Positions 1-8,061 are shown, numbered from the stretch's first letter. The stretch: 18,898 nt of DNA from an uncultured Lachnospiraceae bacterium (GCA_900553635.1 USDU01000018.1:1-18898), one strand, 5' to 3'. Notes: a model not told the origin generated them from the letters alone. A program made the numbers and translations.

Positions 1-241
1 CCGTGTAATCCACGGCTGTCACCTGGTAGCCCGCCTTCGCCAGAATGATGGCAAAAAAGCCCGGGCCGGTGCCGATATCCAGCACTCTGATATCCTTCGG
101 ATCCCGGTGCGGGAACTCCATTTCCAGTGCCTTAAGCCACCGGTTCTTCTGCTCTGTCGCCAGCTCCTCCTGATTTACCTGTGAATACCCTTCCGCCCGG
201 TTTGTCCAGTATTCTTCAATTCGTTCCAACATCTGTCCCAT
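1..241 (-). CDS. Class I SAM-dependent methyltransferase, N-terminal part (runs off left edge)
   Basis: Only the first 80 residues are in the window. A tyrosine/tryptophan-bearing N-terminal helix (EEYWTNRAEGYS, residues 9-20) is followed by the SAM-binding motif I VLDIGTGPG (53-61) and the acidic end of the next strand, VTAVDYT (74-80). This is the usual opening of a class I Rossmann-fold methyltransferase that moves the methyl group of S-adenosylmethionine to a small molecule. ATG at 241 is chosen because GGGAG lies 8 bases upstream; a second ATG at 232 has a poorer site. The gene follows the last ATPase of module 1 after a 138-bp gap that holds its own strong promoter, so it can be expressed apart from the transporter. 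The acceptor substrate cannot be read from this part. It may belong to the same family as the methyltransferase at the right edge, but the two visible parts do not overlap, so that cannot be tested here. Confidence 0.85.
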   Translation of the reverse strand, partial: MGQMLERIEEYWTNRAEGYSQVNQEELATEQKNRWLKALEMEFPHRDPKDIRVLDIGTGPGFFAIILAKAGYQVTAVDYT

Positions 242-308
242 GTTGTCTCTCTCCCGTATCTCATGCAGCGTGCTTCTCCGTCTCAGCCGCATGTTCTTAT
301 TGGTAAAA

Positions 309-337
309 ATTATAACAAAGCCCCCCGGAGGCCACAA
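309..337 (-). promoter_or_regulatory. Sigma-A-type promoter of the left methyltransferase
   Basis: On the minus strand the -35 box is TTGTGG (332-337) and the -10 box is a perfect TATAAT (309-314), separated by exactly 17 bases. Transcription would start near 302, giving a leader of about 60 bases before the ATG at 241. The -35 box sits in the loop and inner stem of the GC-rich hairpin at 320-350, and the spacer is one arm of that hairpin. This placement suggests that a DNA-binding protein covering the dyad would block or reposition RNA polymerase. Confidence 0.75.
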
Positions 338-350
338 GCCTCCCGGGGGG
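320..350. repeat. GC-rich inverted repeat over the methyltransferase promoter
   Basis: The arms GCCCCCCGGAGGC (320-332) and GCCTCCCGGGGGG (338-350) pair over 12 bases with one bulged C, around the loop CACAA. Bases 332-350 (CCACAAGCCTCCCGGGGGG) are identical to 12240-12258 in the module 2 promoter. Read on the minus strand, the arm is followed by CTTTG and not by a clean T run, so a terminator for the upstream transporter operon is possible but weak. The overlap with a consensus promoter favours an operator-like role; both could hold. Confidence 0.7.
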
Positions 351-379
351 ATAAAAATTTGTTCTAAATCTGATTTAAT

Positions 380-1138
380 TTATAATACGGAATCTACCAG
401 CATTTTCGTATATGCGTCCTTTGGATTCTGAATCACTTCATCCGGGATCCCTTCTTCTACGATCCGCCCATCTTTCATAACGATGACACGGTCACAAAAC
501 TGCTGCACCAGTGCAAGGTTATGACAGATAAAAACATAGGACAGCTTCTTATTCTCCTGTAAATTCATAAGCAGATCGAGCACTTTCTTCTGAACTGTCA
601 CATCCAGCGCGCTGGTAGCTTCATCACAAATAATAATCTGAGGTTCTACCGCCAATGCTCTGGCAATGGCAGCCCTCTGGCACTGACCTCCGCTGACCTG
701 ATGGGGATATCTGTCCATGTAAGAAGCCTCCAGGCCACACTGTTCCAACAGGTTCGCTGTTTTTTTTCGGATCTCCTCTTTGGGAACGCCTCTGTTTTTC
801 AGGCTTTCTCCGATTCCATAGCCTAATGTCTTTCTCGGATCAAAGGAACCAACCGGATTCTGGAAGACCATCTGAATTTTATCATAAATACTTTTAAGTG
901 CCCTGCCTTTTCGATGTGTGATGTCCTGCCCATCCAGAATAATCTGTCCCTCTGTCACAGCTTCCAATCTTGTAATCAATTTTGCAACTGTACTCTTTCC
1001 GCTTCCGGATTCTCCGACAATTCCAAGGATTTCCCCTGCCCGCAAAGAGAAGCTCATGTTTTCTACCGCAGTCACATCCCGTTTTCCATGTTGATGGAAT
1101 ACTTTTTTCAGACCTTTCACCTGTAAAATGTTTTCCAT
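380..1138 (-). CDS. ABC importer ATPase, NikE/DppF type (module 1)
   Basis: One of two cytoplasmic ATP-hydrolysing subunits that drive import through the module 1 permeases. Walker A GESGSGKS is at residues 42-49, the Q-loop is in MVFQNPVGSFDP, the signature is VSGGQCQR, Walker B reads IIICDEATSALD, and the H-loop is in ICHNLAL. At 252 aa it matches the short NikD/NikE and CntD/CntF ATPases, ending soon after the AYTKML motif. The ATG at 1138 has AAGGAG six bases upstream; the in-frame TTG at 1144 lies too close to that site. It begins two bases after the stop of ATPase D, so the pair is translationally coupled, and it is the last gene of the module 1 transporter. Family assignment is firm; substrate is not. 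Confidence 0.95.
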   Translation of the reverse strand: MENILQVKGLKKVFHQHGKRDVTAVENMSFSLRAGEILGIVGESGSGKSTVAKLITRLEAVTEGQIILDGQDITHRKGRALKSIYDKIQMVFQNPVGSFDPRKTLGYGIGESLKNRGVPKEEIRKKTANLLEQCGLEASYMDRYPHQVSGGQCQRAAIARALAVEPQIIICDEATSALDVTVQKKVLDLLMNLQENKKLSYVFICHNLALVQQFCDRVIVMKDGRIVEEGIPDEVIQNPKDAYTKMLVDSVL

Positions 1139-1140
1139 AC

Positions 1141-1926
1141 TCAACTCCTTCTAAGCTTCGGTACTGCAGATAGAAACTCTTTTGTATATTCGTTGCGCGG
1201 ATGTTCCAACACCGATTTTGCCGGACCATATTCCATCCTGTTTCCATTCTGAATGACCAGCACGGTATCTGCCATAGCCGACACCACACCAATATCATGC
1301 GTCACGATGATGATCGCCGTTCCAAACAATTCCCGGACACGAAGCATCTCCTGAACCACCTGCCTCTGAACCGTCACATCCAGCGCACTGGTAGGCTCGT
1401 CCGCAAACAATACCGGCGGATTCATCAGCATGGAAATGGCGATACCTGCGCGCTGATTCATGCCTCCGGACATTTCAAAGGGATAGCTGTCCCAGATCCG
1501 CTCCGGTTCCTTAAAATTCAGTTTTGATAAAAGCTCAAGGGCACGTGCCTTTGCATCCGCCTCCGTGATTTTTCCATGTGCTTCCATACTCTCGCAAATC
1601 TGACTTCCAATGGTCCGGATCGGGCAAAGCGAAGCGCCTGCATCCTGAAAGATCATGCCGATTCCGGCGCCACGTATGAATCGAAGCTCCCGTTCCGGCA
1701 TATCCACCAGATTTTCTCCCTTAAATGTAATATCTCCTCTGGTCACCAGGCCATTGTCGCCAAGCAGTCCCATGGCAGCCTTGATCAATGTGCTTTTCCC
1801 GCTTCCGGATTCTCCTACCAGTCCAAGGATCTCTCCCGGACGAAGAGAGAAGGAAATATCATGAACCACAGGATTTCCGCCAAAAGAGATCTCCACGGAA
1901 TCATATTTCAATAATGTATCGTCCAT
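1141..1926 (-). CDS. ABC importer ATPase, NikD/DppD type (module 1)
   Basis: Partner ATPase of the module 1 importer, 261 aa. Walker A GESGSGKS lies at residues 38-45, the Q-loop is in MIFQDAGASLCP, the signature reads MSGGMNQR, Walker B is VLFADEPTSALD and the H-loop is in VTHDIGVV. It stops just after NEYTKEFLSAVPKLRR, lacking the cysteine-bearing C-terminal extension typical of OppD/DppD and thus resembling NikD. The ATG at 1926 is preceded by AGGAG at seven bases, 35 bases after the binding protein ends. In all three modules the D member reads ADEPTSALD and the F member CDEATSALD or CDEVTSALD, so the two subunit types can be told apart. Confidence 0.95.
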   Translation of the reverse strand: MDDTLLKYDSVEISFGGNPVVHDISFSLRPGEILGLVGESGSGKSTLIKAAMGLLGDNGLVTRGDITFKGENLVDMPERELRFIRGAGIGMIFQDAGASLCPIRTIGSQICESMEAHGKITEADAKARALELLSKLNFKEPERIWDSYPFEMSGGMNQRAGIAISMLMNPPVLFADEPTSALDVTVQRQVVQEMLRVRELFGTAIIIVTHDIGVVSAMADTVLVIQNGNRMEYGPAKSVLEHPRNEYTKEFLSAVPKLRRS

Positions 1927-1961
1927 TCCATAACTCCTGAATCACTGTCAAAATGATATCC

Positions 1962-3563
1962 TTAGTTGATATCAAGATCAGCCGTCAGCTCATAGTAATC
2001 GCACGCATGTGCGGTAAGGCCTGTCACATTTGCCTGACTGATCATGCTCATCTTTAAGAAAGAGCAGAATACAAACGCATCATCATCCAGAAGCTGCTGC
2101 TGCATCTCAATGGCAATCTGGTTTCTCTCTGTCACATCGAACGTGCTGTTCAGTTTCACTGCCAACTCTTCCAGCTCATCGCTGTGATACTGCCCACGGT
2201 TCTTGGTGGACGCATCCAGACAATGTGTAGAGAAAAAGTTAGTCGGATCTCCCAGACCACAGTTTACATTGGCACCTACATATACATCCCACGCTGCCGG
2301 GTCTTTACAGATCGTATTGTGGTCTGCAGTTGCGTTGATCTGTACCTCTATTCCGATATCCTTCAGAGTGCTCTGTGCAGCCTCTGCCAGCAGCGGCAGT
2401 TCCTGACGACTCGGATAGGTGAGCCACCGGATGGTCAGCTTCTGTCCGTCTTTTTCACGGATTCCATCACCATCGCTGTCGATCCATCCGGCTTCTTCCA
2501 AAACCGCTTTCGCTGCTTCCGGATCATAAGTCTTCGCATTCAGTGTAGAACCTCCGAACGCTACCGTATCCGGGAAGGCACCCGTTGCCACATATCCATA
2601 TCCATTCAGAAGCACATTGACAAAGGATTCCTTATCAATTCCCATGGCAATGGCTTCACGGACTGCGTCATCTGCCACAACCGGAGATGCATAATTCATC
2701 TGTACGTAAAAGGAACGGCTGGTCTGCACACTGGTAAACTGGAACTTGTCATTTTCAAAAATCGGATAGCTTGCATATGCCATACCATATGCCGCATTGA
2801 TCTCACCAGACTGCAGTGCCAGTGCCAGAGTATCTCCATCTGAAATGGTACGGACTGTGATCTCATCTATGTTCACATTTCCATCCCAGTAATTTTCATT
2901 TTTCACAAGCTTCAGATGATCATCTGTCACCAGTTCGGTTGCCACATACGGACCGGTACCAACCACGATTCCGTCATCCGTCACACCCTCATCCACATCA
3001 ATGATACATCCATAGGGCTCAGACAGATAGTTCATCAGGCTCGGACACTCTTCGGCAGTATGGATCGTCAGCACCAGACCGTCTGCCTCCATAGACGCAA
3101 TCTTCAGATCGCCCGCCGCGCGCTCATGCACAGCGATCAGATCCTCCAGACATTTCTTTACCGCTTCCGCATCACAAGGTTTTCCATTGGAAAAGCACAC
3201 CCCATCTTTTAAGGTGATTTTCCAGGTAAGATTATCTACCAGCTCATACCCTTCTGCGATCCACGGTTCCAGTTTCATGGAATCATTGATCTTCATCAGA
3301 GTCTCTCCGACTCCATAGCGCATACATGCCCATCCGCAGTATGCACTGTGCGGGTCAATCGTGGATTCCTCGTTTTCTGCATTAAACGTGGTATCGCCAA
3401 ATACAAATGTCTTTTTACCAGTGGTATCTGCACCGGTTGTAGCCTGTGTACTTGTACTGTCTGCAGATCCATCTGTCTTTTCTGAACCACAGCCTGCCAT
3501 GACGCCTGCCATCATGGTCAGCGACAGAAGTAATGCAAGAATTTTTCCTGTTCTTTTTTTCAT
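1962..3563 (-). CDS. Substrate-binding lipoprotein, NikA/DppA family (SBP_bac_5), module 1
   Basis: Extracellular, membrane-anchored receptor that captures the substrate for the module 1 permeases. The start at 3563 gives a classic lipoprotein signal peptide with lipobox VMAGC (lipidated Cys25); the open frame extends upstream but that part has no signal-peptide character. The 533-aa protein carries SBP family 5 landmarks: LEPWIAEGYE, TWKITLKDGVCFSNGK, VVGTGPYVA, NENYWDG, and DPEAAKAVLEEAGW followed by a calcium-loop-like DSDGDGIREKDG. An arginine in AVHERAAGDL aligns by eye with a NikA ligand-contacting arginine, while the NikA metal-site histidine region reads DPTNFF, with no histidine at that place. 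The ligand is therefore open: opine, chelate or peptide. It lies between permease C and ATPase D, as in module 3. Confidence 0.93.
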   Translation of the reverse strand: MKKRTGKILALLLSLTMMAGVMAGCGSEKTDGSADSTSTQATTGADTTGKKTFVFGDTTFNAENEESTIDPHSAYCGWACMRYGVGETLMKINDSMKLEPWIAEGYELVDNLTWKITLKDGVCFSNGKPCDAEAVKKCLEDLIAVHERAAGDLKIASMEADGLVLTIHTAEECPSLMNYLSEPYGCIIDVDEGVTDDGIVVGTGPYVATELVTDDHLKLVKNENYWDGNVNIDEITVRTISDGDTLALALQSGEINAAYGMAYASYPIFENDKFQFTSVQTSRSFYVQMNYASPVVADDAVREAIAMGIDKESFVNVLLNGYGYVATGAFPDTVAFGGSTLNAKTYDPEAAKAVLEEAGWIDSDGDGIREKDGQKLTIRWLTYPSRQELPLLAEAAQSTLKDIGIEVQINATADHNTICKDPAAWDVYVGANVNCGLGDPTNFFSTHCLDASTKNRGQYHSDELEELAVKLNSTFDVTERNQIAIEMQQQLLDDDAFVFCSFLKMSMISQANVTGLTAHACDYYELTADLDIN

Positions 3564-3597
3564 ATGTTTATTCCCCGTTTCTTTTACTTTTTTATAT

Positions 3598-4461
3598 CTA
3601 CCTTGAATGAGAGTTCTTCGGATCCATATAATCACGGATCGTATCTCCCAGAAGGTTAAATATCACCACAGATACAAAGATGGCCAATCCCGGAGATAAC
3701 ACGATCCAGGGATAGGTCTGCAGCATGCTCCGGCCACTGCTCATCATGCTTCCCCACTCCGCCACCGGAGGCTGGGCTCCCAGGCCCAAAAACGACAGTC
3801 CTGCAATCTCCATCATCATCGTACCGATATCTAACATGGAGGTAACCAGAATCGGTCCGACACTATTGGGAAGCACATGCCGGAAGATCATCTGAAGTGC
3901 CGAATCACCTGCCAGCTGCGCGGCCTGCATATACGGCAGACTCTTCATGGACAAGGTCTGGCTTCTGGCAATTCTGGAATACTTCGGCCAACTGATCAGT
4001 GCCAGTGCAATGACCGCGTTCTGCACACCACCCTTTAAAATGGCTGCAACTGCCATAGCAAACACCAGACCCGGAAATGCCAGGCAGATGTCCGAGATCC
4101 GCATCATCACGGAATCAACAACTCCGCCATAGTAGCCACAGAAAATTCCAACTATCGTTCCAAACACTGTAATGATTGCGACCAAAGCAAACGTAGAAGA
4201 AATACTGGTCTGCGCTCCAATCAGTACGCGGGACAGCATATCCCGACCATAGGTATCCGTTCCCATCGGATGAGCCGCACTGGGCGGCTGCATGGCCTGG
4301 GACAGATCCTGTGCGTAAGGATCATAAGGACAGATATCCCTTGCAAAAATCGTAATCAGCAGCAATGTCGCTGCCAGTGCTGCAAACAAAAATAATTTCA
4401 TCCGGATCCGGCTTCTCTTCACTTTCTGAACCCGGACAGTCACCTGACGCTCCTGACTCAT
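3598..4461 (-). CDS. ABC importer permease, NikC/DppC type (module 1)
   Basis: Inner-membrane permease of 287 aa that pairs with permease B to form the translocation path. A basic N-terminus is followed by a first membrane segment at about 22-41, then the external DICPYDPYAQDL stretch and MGTDTYGRDMLSRVL, hallmarks of DppC/NikC N-terminal regions. Further membrane segments follow, and the cytoplasmic coupling loop is YMQAAQLAGDSALQMIFRHVLP. The C-terminus ends in FNLLGDTIRDYMDP, typical of the family. The ATG at 4461 overlaps the permease B stop (ATGA) with GGAGGTGAT just upstream, indicating tight translational coupling. A 34-base gap separates it from the binding protein. Confidence 0.95.
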   Translation of the reverse strand: MSQERQVTVRVQKVKRSRIRMKLFLFAALAATLLLITIFARDICPYDPYAQDLSQAMQPPSAAHPMGTDTYGRDMLSRVLIGAQTSISSTFALVAIITVFGTIVGIFCGYYGGVVDSVMMRISDICLAFPGLVFAMAVAAILKGGVQNAVIALALISWPKYSRIARSQTLSMKSLPYMQAAQLAGDSALQMIFRHVLPNSVGPILVTSMLDIGTMMMEIAGLSFLGLGAQPPVAEWGSMMSSGRSMLQTYPWIVLSPGLAIFVSVVIFNLLGDTIRDYMDPKNSHSR

Positions 4462-5402
4462 TCCCGATCACCTCCCAGACGGATCCTCGGATCCAGAAAG
4501 CGATAGGAAATATCTGTCAGCAGATTGACCGCCACATAAATAATCGCCATCCACATCACATAAGCCTGAATGATCGGGTAGTCGCGCATGCTGATAGCAT
4601 CCACTGCCATCTTTCCGACCCCATCCCACATGAAGATAGATTCTACAATTGCAGTTCCTCCCAGAAGACTTCCTACTGATAACATCAGCAAGGTAATGAT
4701 TGTTACCAGAGAAGCTTTCATAACACTGCCCCACAGGATTCTGGAGAATTTGACGCCTCTTGCTTTTGCTCCGACCACATAATCTTTACTCAGTTCATCC
4801 AACACCGTTGCCCTTACCTGGCGAAGATATTTCGCGCTCATGGCAATGGCCAGTGTAATTGCCGGCATAGCAACACTTTTCAGACTGACCCCGGTTGCAA
4901 TTACCGGAAACCAGCCCAGACGGATGGCAAACAGATACATCAATAACAGCGATACAAAAAAATTCGGTAAACTATTGCCAATAAAGCTGCATGTCCGGAT
5001 CAGATAATCTGAACATCGATTTTGATGAACCGCCGATAAAATACCTAACGGAACAGAAATCAAAATCGTCAGCAGAATCGATGTGAACGTCAGAAGCAAC
5101 GTTGCCGGAAGCTTGGATATAAATGTGGAGAACACTGGTTTACCAGACACATAACTGGTTCCCATATCCCCATGGAGAAGTCCTCCCAGCCAAACCACAT
5201 ACTGCGTCAGAAAGGGCTTGTCCAGTCCAAGCTCCTCTCGGGCTGCATCCACGACTTCCTGCGAAATATCGCTTCCAGTATTTTCCATTTTCTGCTCTAC
5301 CACATCACTTCCGGCAACTCTCATCATGCCGTAGGAAAGAAATGTGATCGCCAGCAGAATCGGAATTAACTGAAGAAGTCTTTTTAAGACATATTTTTTC
5401 AT
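4458..5402 (-). CDS. ABC importer permease, NikB/DppB type (module 1)
   Basis: First gene of the module 1 transporter; 314 aa, essentially the length of NikB. The N-terminal membrane segment (MKKYVLKRLLQLIPILLAIT) is followed by a long external loop with GLDKPFLTQYVVWLGGLLHGDMGTSY, the DppB/NikB signature region, then five more membrane segments and the C-terminal LTDISYRFLDPRIR. The coupling loop reads YVVGAKARGVKFSRIL. The ATG at 5402 is chosen because it begins the conserved N-terminus and has AAAGGA about ten bases upstream; the open frame continues to 5555 through the leader hairpin and promoter, which is not coding in style. Promoter, dyad and leader hairpin lie directly upstream. Confidence 0.94.
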   Translation of the reverse strand: MKKYVLKRLLQLIPILLAITFLSYGMMRVAGSDVVEQKMENTGSDISQEVVDAAREELGLDKPFLTQYVVWLGGLLHGDMGTSYVSGKPVFSTFISKLPATLLLTFTSILLTILISVPLGILSAVHQNRCSDYLIRTCSFIGNSLPNFFVSLLLMYLFAIRLGWFPVIATGVSLKSVAMPAITLAIAMSAKYLRQVRATVLDELSKDYVVGAKARGVKFSRILWGSVMKASLVTIITLLMLSVGSLLGGTAIVESIFMWDGVGKMAVDAISMRDYPIIQAYVMWMAIIYVAVNLLTDISYRFLDPRIRLGGDRE

Positions 5403-5424
5403 GTATTGCAATCCTTTCCACAAC

Positions 5425-5466
5425 AAAAATGCCCGAAAATCTAAACATCGGATTTCGGACATTTTT
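5425..5466 (-). terminator. Terminator-like hairpin in the leader of module 1
   Basis: On the minus strand AAAAATGTCCGAAATC (5466-5451) pairs with GATTTTCGGGCATTTTT (5441-5425), with one bulge and one G-U pair, around a nine-base loop, and ends in a T run. It lies between the predicted start of transcription (near 5473) and the permease B ATG (5402), so it would be transcribed in the leader and could act as an attenuator. It may also end transcription from the LysR gene upstream. The A-tract/T-tract symmetry would let it work in either direction. Confidence 0.65.
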
Positions 5467-5479
5467 ATTCTCTGATAAA

Positions 5480-5508
5480 ATTGTAAGGCAGGAATGGGTT
5501 TTTCACAA
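5480..5508 (-). promoter_or_regulatory. Sigma-A-type promoter of transporter module 1
   Basis: Minus-strand -35 box TTGTGA (5503-5508) and -10 box TACAAT (5480-5485) with a 17-base spacer. It lies just downstream of the LysR stop (5552) and about 78 bases upstream of the permease B ATG. The -35 box overlaps one end of the dyad at 5505-5525, in the same geometry as at the other two dyad-bearing promoters. Confidence 0.7.
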
Positions 5509-5525
5509 GCCCCAGGCGGGGTTGT
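5505..5525. promoter_or_regulatory. 21-bp GC-rich dyad (putative operator) at the module 1 promoter
   Basis: A near-perfect palindrome: ACAAGCCCC at one end and GGGGTTGT at the other, around AGGC. The outer ACAA/TTGT ends match the dyad at 12242-12262 exactly, and both elements are 21 bp long. The TTGT end, read on the minus strand, forms part of the -35 box. Spacing and placement suggest binding of a dimeric regulator; the adjacent LysR-type protein is one candidate, although no textbook LysR box is obvious. Confidence 0.65.
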
Positions 5526-5551
5526 TACGTATTCCTGTTTTTCCTGTATTT

Positions 5552-6454
5552 TCATTCCTTTTTGGAATTTTCCAGTTTTCTCTTTACATATGCGATAAAT
5601 TCTTTCTCCAGTTCGCCCAGCTGTTCCTCATTTCTGCTGACACAGCCAAACACTACCTCATTCTCTTTTCCCTCCAGCAGGATTCCCTCGGTACCACTGT
5701 AGGTTCCATCCAGGCTTTCACTGCTCAGATTCCAGAGATCAGAATGCTCCAGAAGATGGCGGAGCAGCGATCCGCTGTTCGTGGTCACAGACGTCTGCGG
5801 CGATTCCAGGGAAATACCCTCTATGGCTCCCAGACGCAGCACATCCTCCGGACGCACCTCTGTCTGGCTTCCCTGAACCAGGCGGAGTTCTCCGTCCGCT
5901 GGCGGAAATTGTCCTATCTTTTTTCCTCCGTAAAGCATCAACTGAATTTTCTTTAGGGGTTCAAACTGTAGCTGGTACTTCCGCATCAGGAACTGGGCGG
6001 AGGCGCTCTGTTCTTTCAACAGATAAATGAAGCCCAGATCGTCCTGTCCTTTCTGTACCCGCTCGATGACGTCCCGGACATTTCCCTCAAAGTATTCATA
6101 ATAGTCGCCCTTCTGGTACGCGCGCTCATAAAACTCCGTAAACGCCGCTTCCATCCAGGAGGACGGATTCACCGATACCTTCAGACTGCGTACCGGACTT
6201 TTCCCGGCCAGCTGCTCGATCTGCTCCATAGTATCCAGCACGTTGACCGCATAGTTATAAAGCTCCTGTCCCCGGGCTGTCAGCCGGATACCCCTTCCAG
6301 TCCGCTCAAAAAGCTCAGTCTGAAGCTCATGCTCCATGGCATGAATGGTCTTGCTGACCGAGGACTGAGTGGTGTATAAAAGTTCTGCCGCTGCTGTAAA
6401 AGATCCTGCCTCTACGCAGGTTACGAAGCAGCGGAGCTGTCGGATTTCCATCAT
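5552..6454 (-). CDS. LysR-family transcriptional regulator
   Basis: A 300-aa protein with the usual LysR layout. The N-terminal winged helix-turn-helix spans roughly residues 5-60 (IRQLRCFVTCVEAGSF, AAAELLYTTQSSVSKTI, LFERTGRGIRLTARG), followed by a linker helix and a C-terminal substrate-binding-like sensor domain from about residue 90. Such proteins act as DNA-binding tetramers that respond to a small co-inducer, commonly a substrate or product of neighbouring genes. Of three near-adjacent ATG codons (6460, 6454, 6451), 6454 has GGGAG seven bases upstream. It lies between module 2 and module 1 on the same strand, 86 bases after module 2 ends; no strong promoter of its own is visible, so read-through from module 2 is possible. 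Its targets are inferred, not shown. Confidence 0.93.
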   Translation of the reverse strand: MMEIRQLRCFVTCVEAGSFTAAAELLYTTQSSVSKTIHAMEHELQTELFERTGRGIRLTARGQELYNYAVNVLDTMEQIEQLAGKSPVRSLKVSVNPSSWMEAAFTEFYERAYQKGDYYEYFEGNVRDVIERVQKGQDDLGFIYLLKEQSASAQFLMRKYQLQFEPLKKIQLMLYGGKKIGQFPPADGELRLVQGSQTEVRPEDVLRLGAIEGISLESPQTSVTTNSGSLLRHLLEHSDLWNLSSESLDGTYSGTEGILLEGKENEVVFGCVSRNEEQLGELEKEFIAYVKRKLENSKKE

Positions 6455-6540
6455 AATCATGCTCCCTCGTCTATGATTCTATCTGTCCATTTTAACAGGA
6501 TCCCTTCTCCGGCACCGGGATATTCTTGTTTTATAAATGT

Positions 6541-7284
6541 TTAAAAGGTAAGAACTGATTTTAAAAGTCTTTTTGTATATTCCTGCTGCGGATACTCCAG
6601 CACCTGTCCGGTTGCCCCTTCCTCCACAATCCTTCCCCTGTACATGACTGCTACCCGATCGCAGAAATGACTGACCAGTGCGATATCATGGGAGATAAAC
6701 AGATAGGAAAGTCCCATCTGCCGCTTCAGTTCACTCAATAGTTCCATAATCTGGGCCTGTACGGAAACGTCCAGCGCGCTGGTAACCTCATCACAGATCA
6801 GCAGCTCCGGTTTAATCAGAATCGCCCGGGCAATGGTGGCTCTCTGACATTCCCCTCCGGACAGCTCTCTTCCTTTTCTCCCTGCGTAGCTGCGATCCAG
6901 ATGAACCAGAGCCATGGCCTCCAGCGCAAGCTCCCGGATTTCAGCCATCGTTCTCCCGTTTTTCCGATAAATCAGGCCCTCGCAGATATTATCCAGCACC
7001 GTTCTGTGTGGATTCAGGGATTTTATCGGATCCTGGAATACCATCTGCATATAATTCCCGTAAAAATGTATCGTTCCCTCGGTCGGCTTGAGAAGCCCCG
7101 CCGTCATATAGGCTGCCGTACTTTTACCGCTTCCGCTCTCGCCTATCAGCCCCAGGCTTTCTCCCTTTCGCAGGCTGAAGCTCACATCCTCCACCGCGCA
7201 GATGTCTTTTCCCTTTTTTCCATACTTTTCACGGCCCCGGAAAACCTTTTTCAAATGCTCTGATGTCAGAATATATTCCGGCAT
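6541..7284 (-). CDS. ABC importer ATPase, NikE/DppF type (module 2)
   Basis: Last gene of module 2, 247 aa. Walker A GESGSGKS lies at residues 48-55; the Q-loop is in MVFQDPIKSLNP, the signature is LSGGECQR, Walker B reads LLICDEVTSALD and the H-loop is ISHDIAL. The segment between Walker A and the Q-loop (TEGTIHFYGNYMQMVFQ) is shorter than in the module 1 and module 3 partners, which carry an added strand and basic loop there. A strong AGGAGG lies six bases before the ATG at 7284 and also contains the stop codon region of ATPase D, so the two are coupled. No clear terminator follows within the 86 bases before LysR. Confidence 0.95.
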   Translation of the reverse strand: MPEYILTSEHLKKVFRGREKYGKKGKDICAVEDVSFSLRKGESLGLIGESGSGKSTAAYMTAGLLKPTEGTIHFYGNYMQMVFQDPIKSLNPHRTVLDNICEGLIYRKNGRTMAEIRELALEAMALVHLDRSYAGRKGRELSGGECQRATIARAILIKPELLICDEVTSALDVSVQAQIMELLSELKRQMGLSYLFISHDIALVSHFCDRVAVMYRGRIVEEGATGQVLEYPQQEYTKRLLKSVLTF

Positions 7285-7287
7285 ACG

Positions 7288-8061
7288 CTACCTCCTGCCC
7301 ATTCTGGGGATCGCCTTGATTAGCTTCTGTGTATAAGGGTGCTCCGGATGATAGAGAACCTGTTCCCGGCTTCCCCATTCCACCAGTTCTCCCTTTTTCA
7401 TAACCCCGACCTTATCCGCCATCGCTGCAATGACTCCCATATTATGGGATACAATTACAATCGCTGTTCCAAACTGCTTCCGAAGATCCAGCATCGTATC
7501 TATCACCTGCTTCTGCACCGTTACGTCCAGCGCGCTGGTAGGTTCATCTGCCAGCAGGAGCCTGGGCCGATTCGCAATGGCGATGGCCAACGCTACTCTC
7601 TGACACATTCCGCCTGACAATTCGAATGGATAGGAATTCAGAATCCGTTCCGGATTTTCCAGACGAAGCAATCTCATGATTTCCACGGCTTCCCTCTCCG
7701 CCTGCCCCTTTGTGATCTTTCTGTGCGCCCGCACAGTCTCATAATAGGTTTTCCCCGTCTTCCAGAGCGGATCCAGGGACAGCTCCGGATGTTGAAACAG
7801 CATCGCGAGCTCATTTCCGCAAAGCTGGCGCAGCCTGTTCCGGGGAAGGCCAAGAAGATCCGTTCCCTCATATCTTATCTGTCCGCCGGTCACCTGTCCC
7901 GGATTATCCAGAATGCCCAGAATTCCCTTCAGCATGGTGCTCTTCCCGCTTCCGCTTTCTCCCACAATCCCGATGATTTCTCCCGGCTTCACACCAAAGC
8001 TCACCCGGTGCACTACTTCCGTTTTTCCGTATGTGATCTGAAGTCCGTCTACCTCAAGCAT
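7288..8061 (-). CDS. ABC importer ATPase, NikD/DppD type (module 2)
   Basis: Second ATPase of module 2, 257 aa. Walker A GESGSGKS is at 34-41, the Q-loop is in MLFQHPELSLDP, the signature reads LSGGMCQR, Walker B is LLLADEPTSALD and the H-loop is VSHNMGVI. The protein ends just after HPYTQKLIKAIPRMGRR, without the OppD-type C-terminal extension, so it is NikD-like in length. The ATG at 8061 overlaps the end of permease C by eight bases and has a purine-rich site (GAGGGGGGAAA) upstream. It is most like the D proteins of modules 1 and 3, as expected for paralogous sets. Confidence 0.95.
   Translation of the reverse strand: MLEVDGLQITYGKTEVVHRVSFGVKPGEIIGIVGESGSGKSTMLKGILGILDNPGQVTGGQIRYEGTDLLGLPRNRLRQLCGNELAMLFQHPELSLDPLWKTGKTYYETVRAHRKITKGQAEREAVEIMRLLRLENPERILNSYPFELSGGMCQRVALAIAIANRPRLLLADEPTSALDVTVQKQVIDTMLDLRKQFGTAIVIVSHNMGVIAAMADKVGVMKKGELVEWGSREQVLYHPEHPYTQKLIKAIPRMGRR

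Noticed and set aside
2184..2843. Plus-strand open frame of 219 codons
   Set aside because: Antisense to the module 1 binding protein, no domain signs, no convincing ribosome binding site considered with its context.
5403..5555. N-terminal extension of module 1 permease B up to 5555
   Set aside because: It would run through a promoter, a dyad and a terminator-like hairpin; the conserved permease N-terminus begins at the ATG at 5402, which has its own ribosome binding site.
6455..6540. Terminator of module 2 or promoter for LysR
   Set aside because: Only a short ATCCC/GGGAT stem without a T run and weak promoter-like hexamers are visible; neither can be supported.
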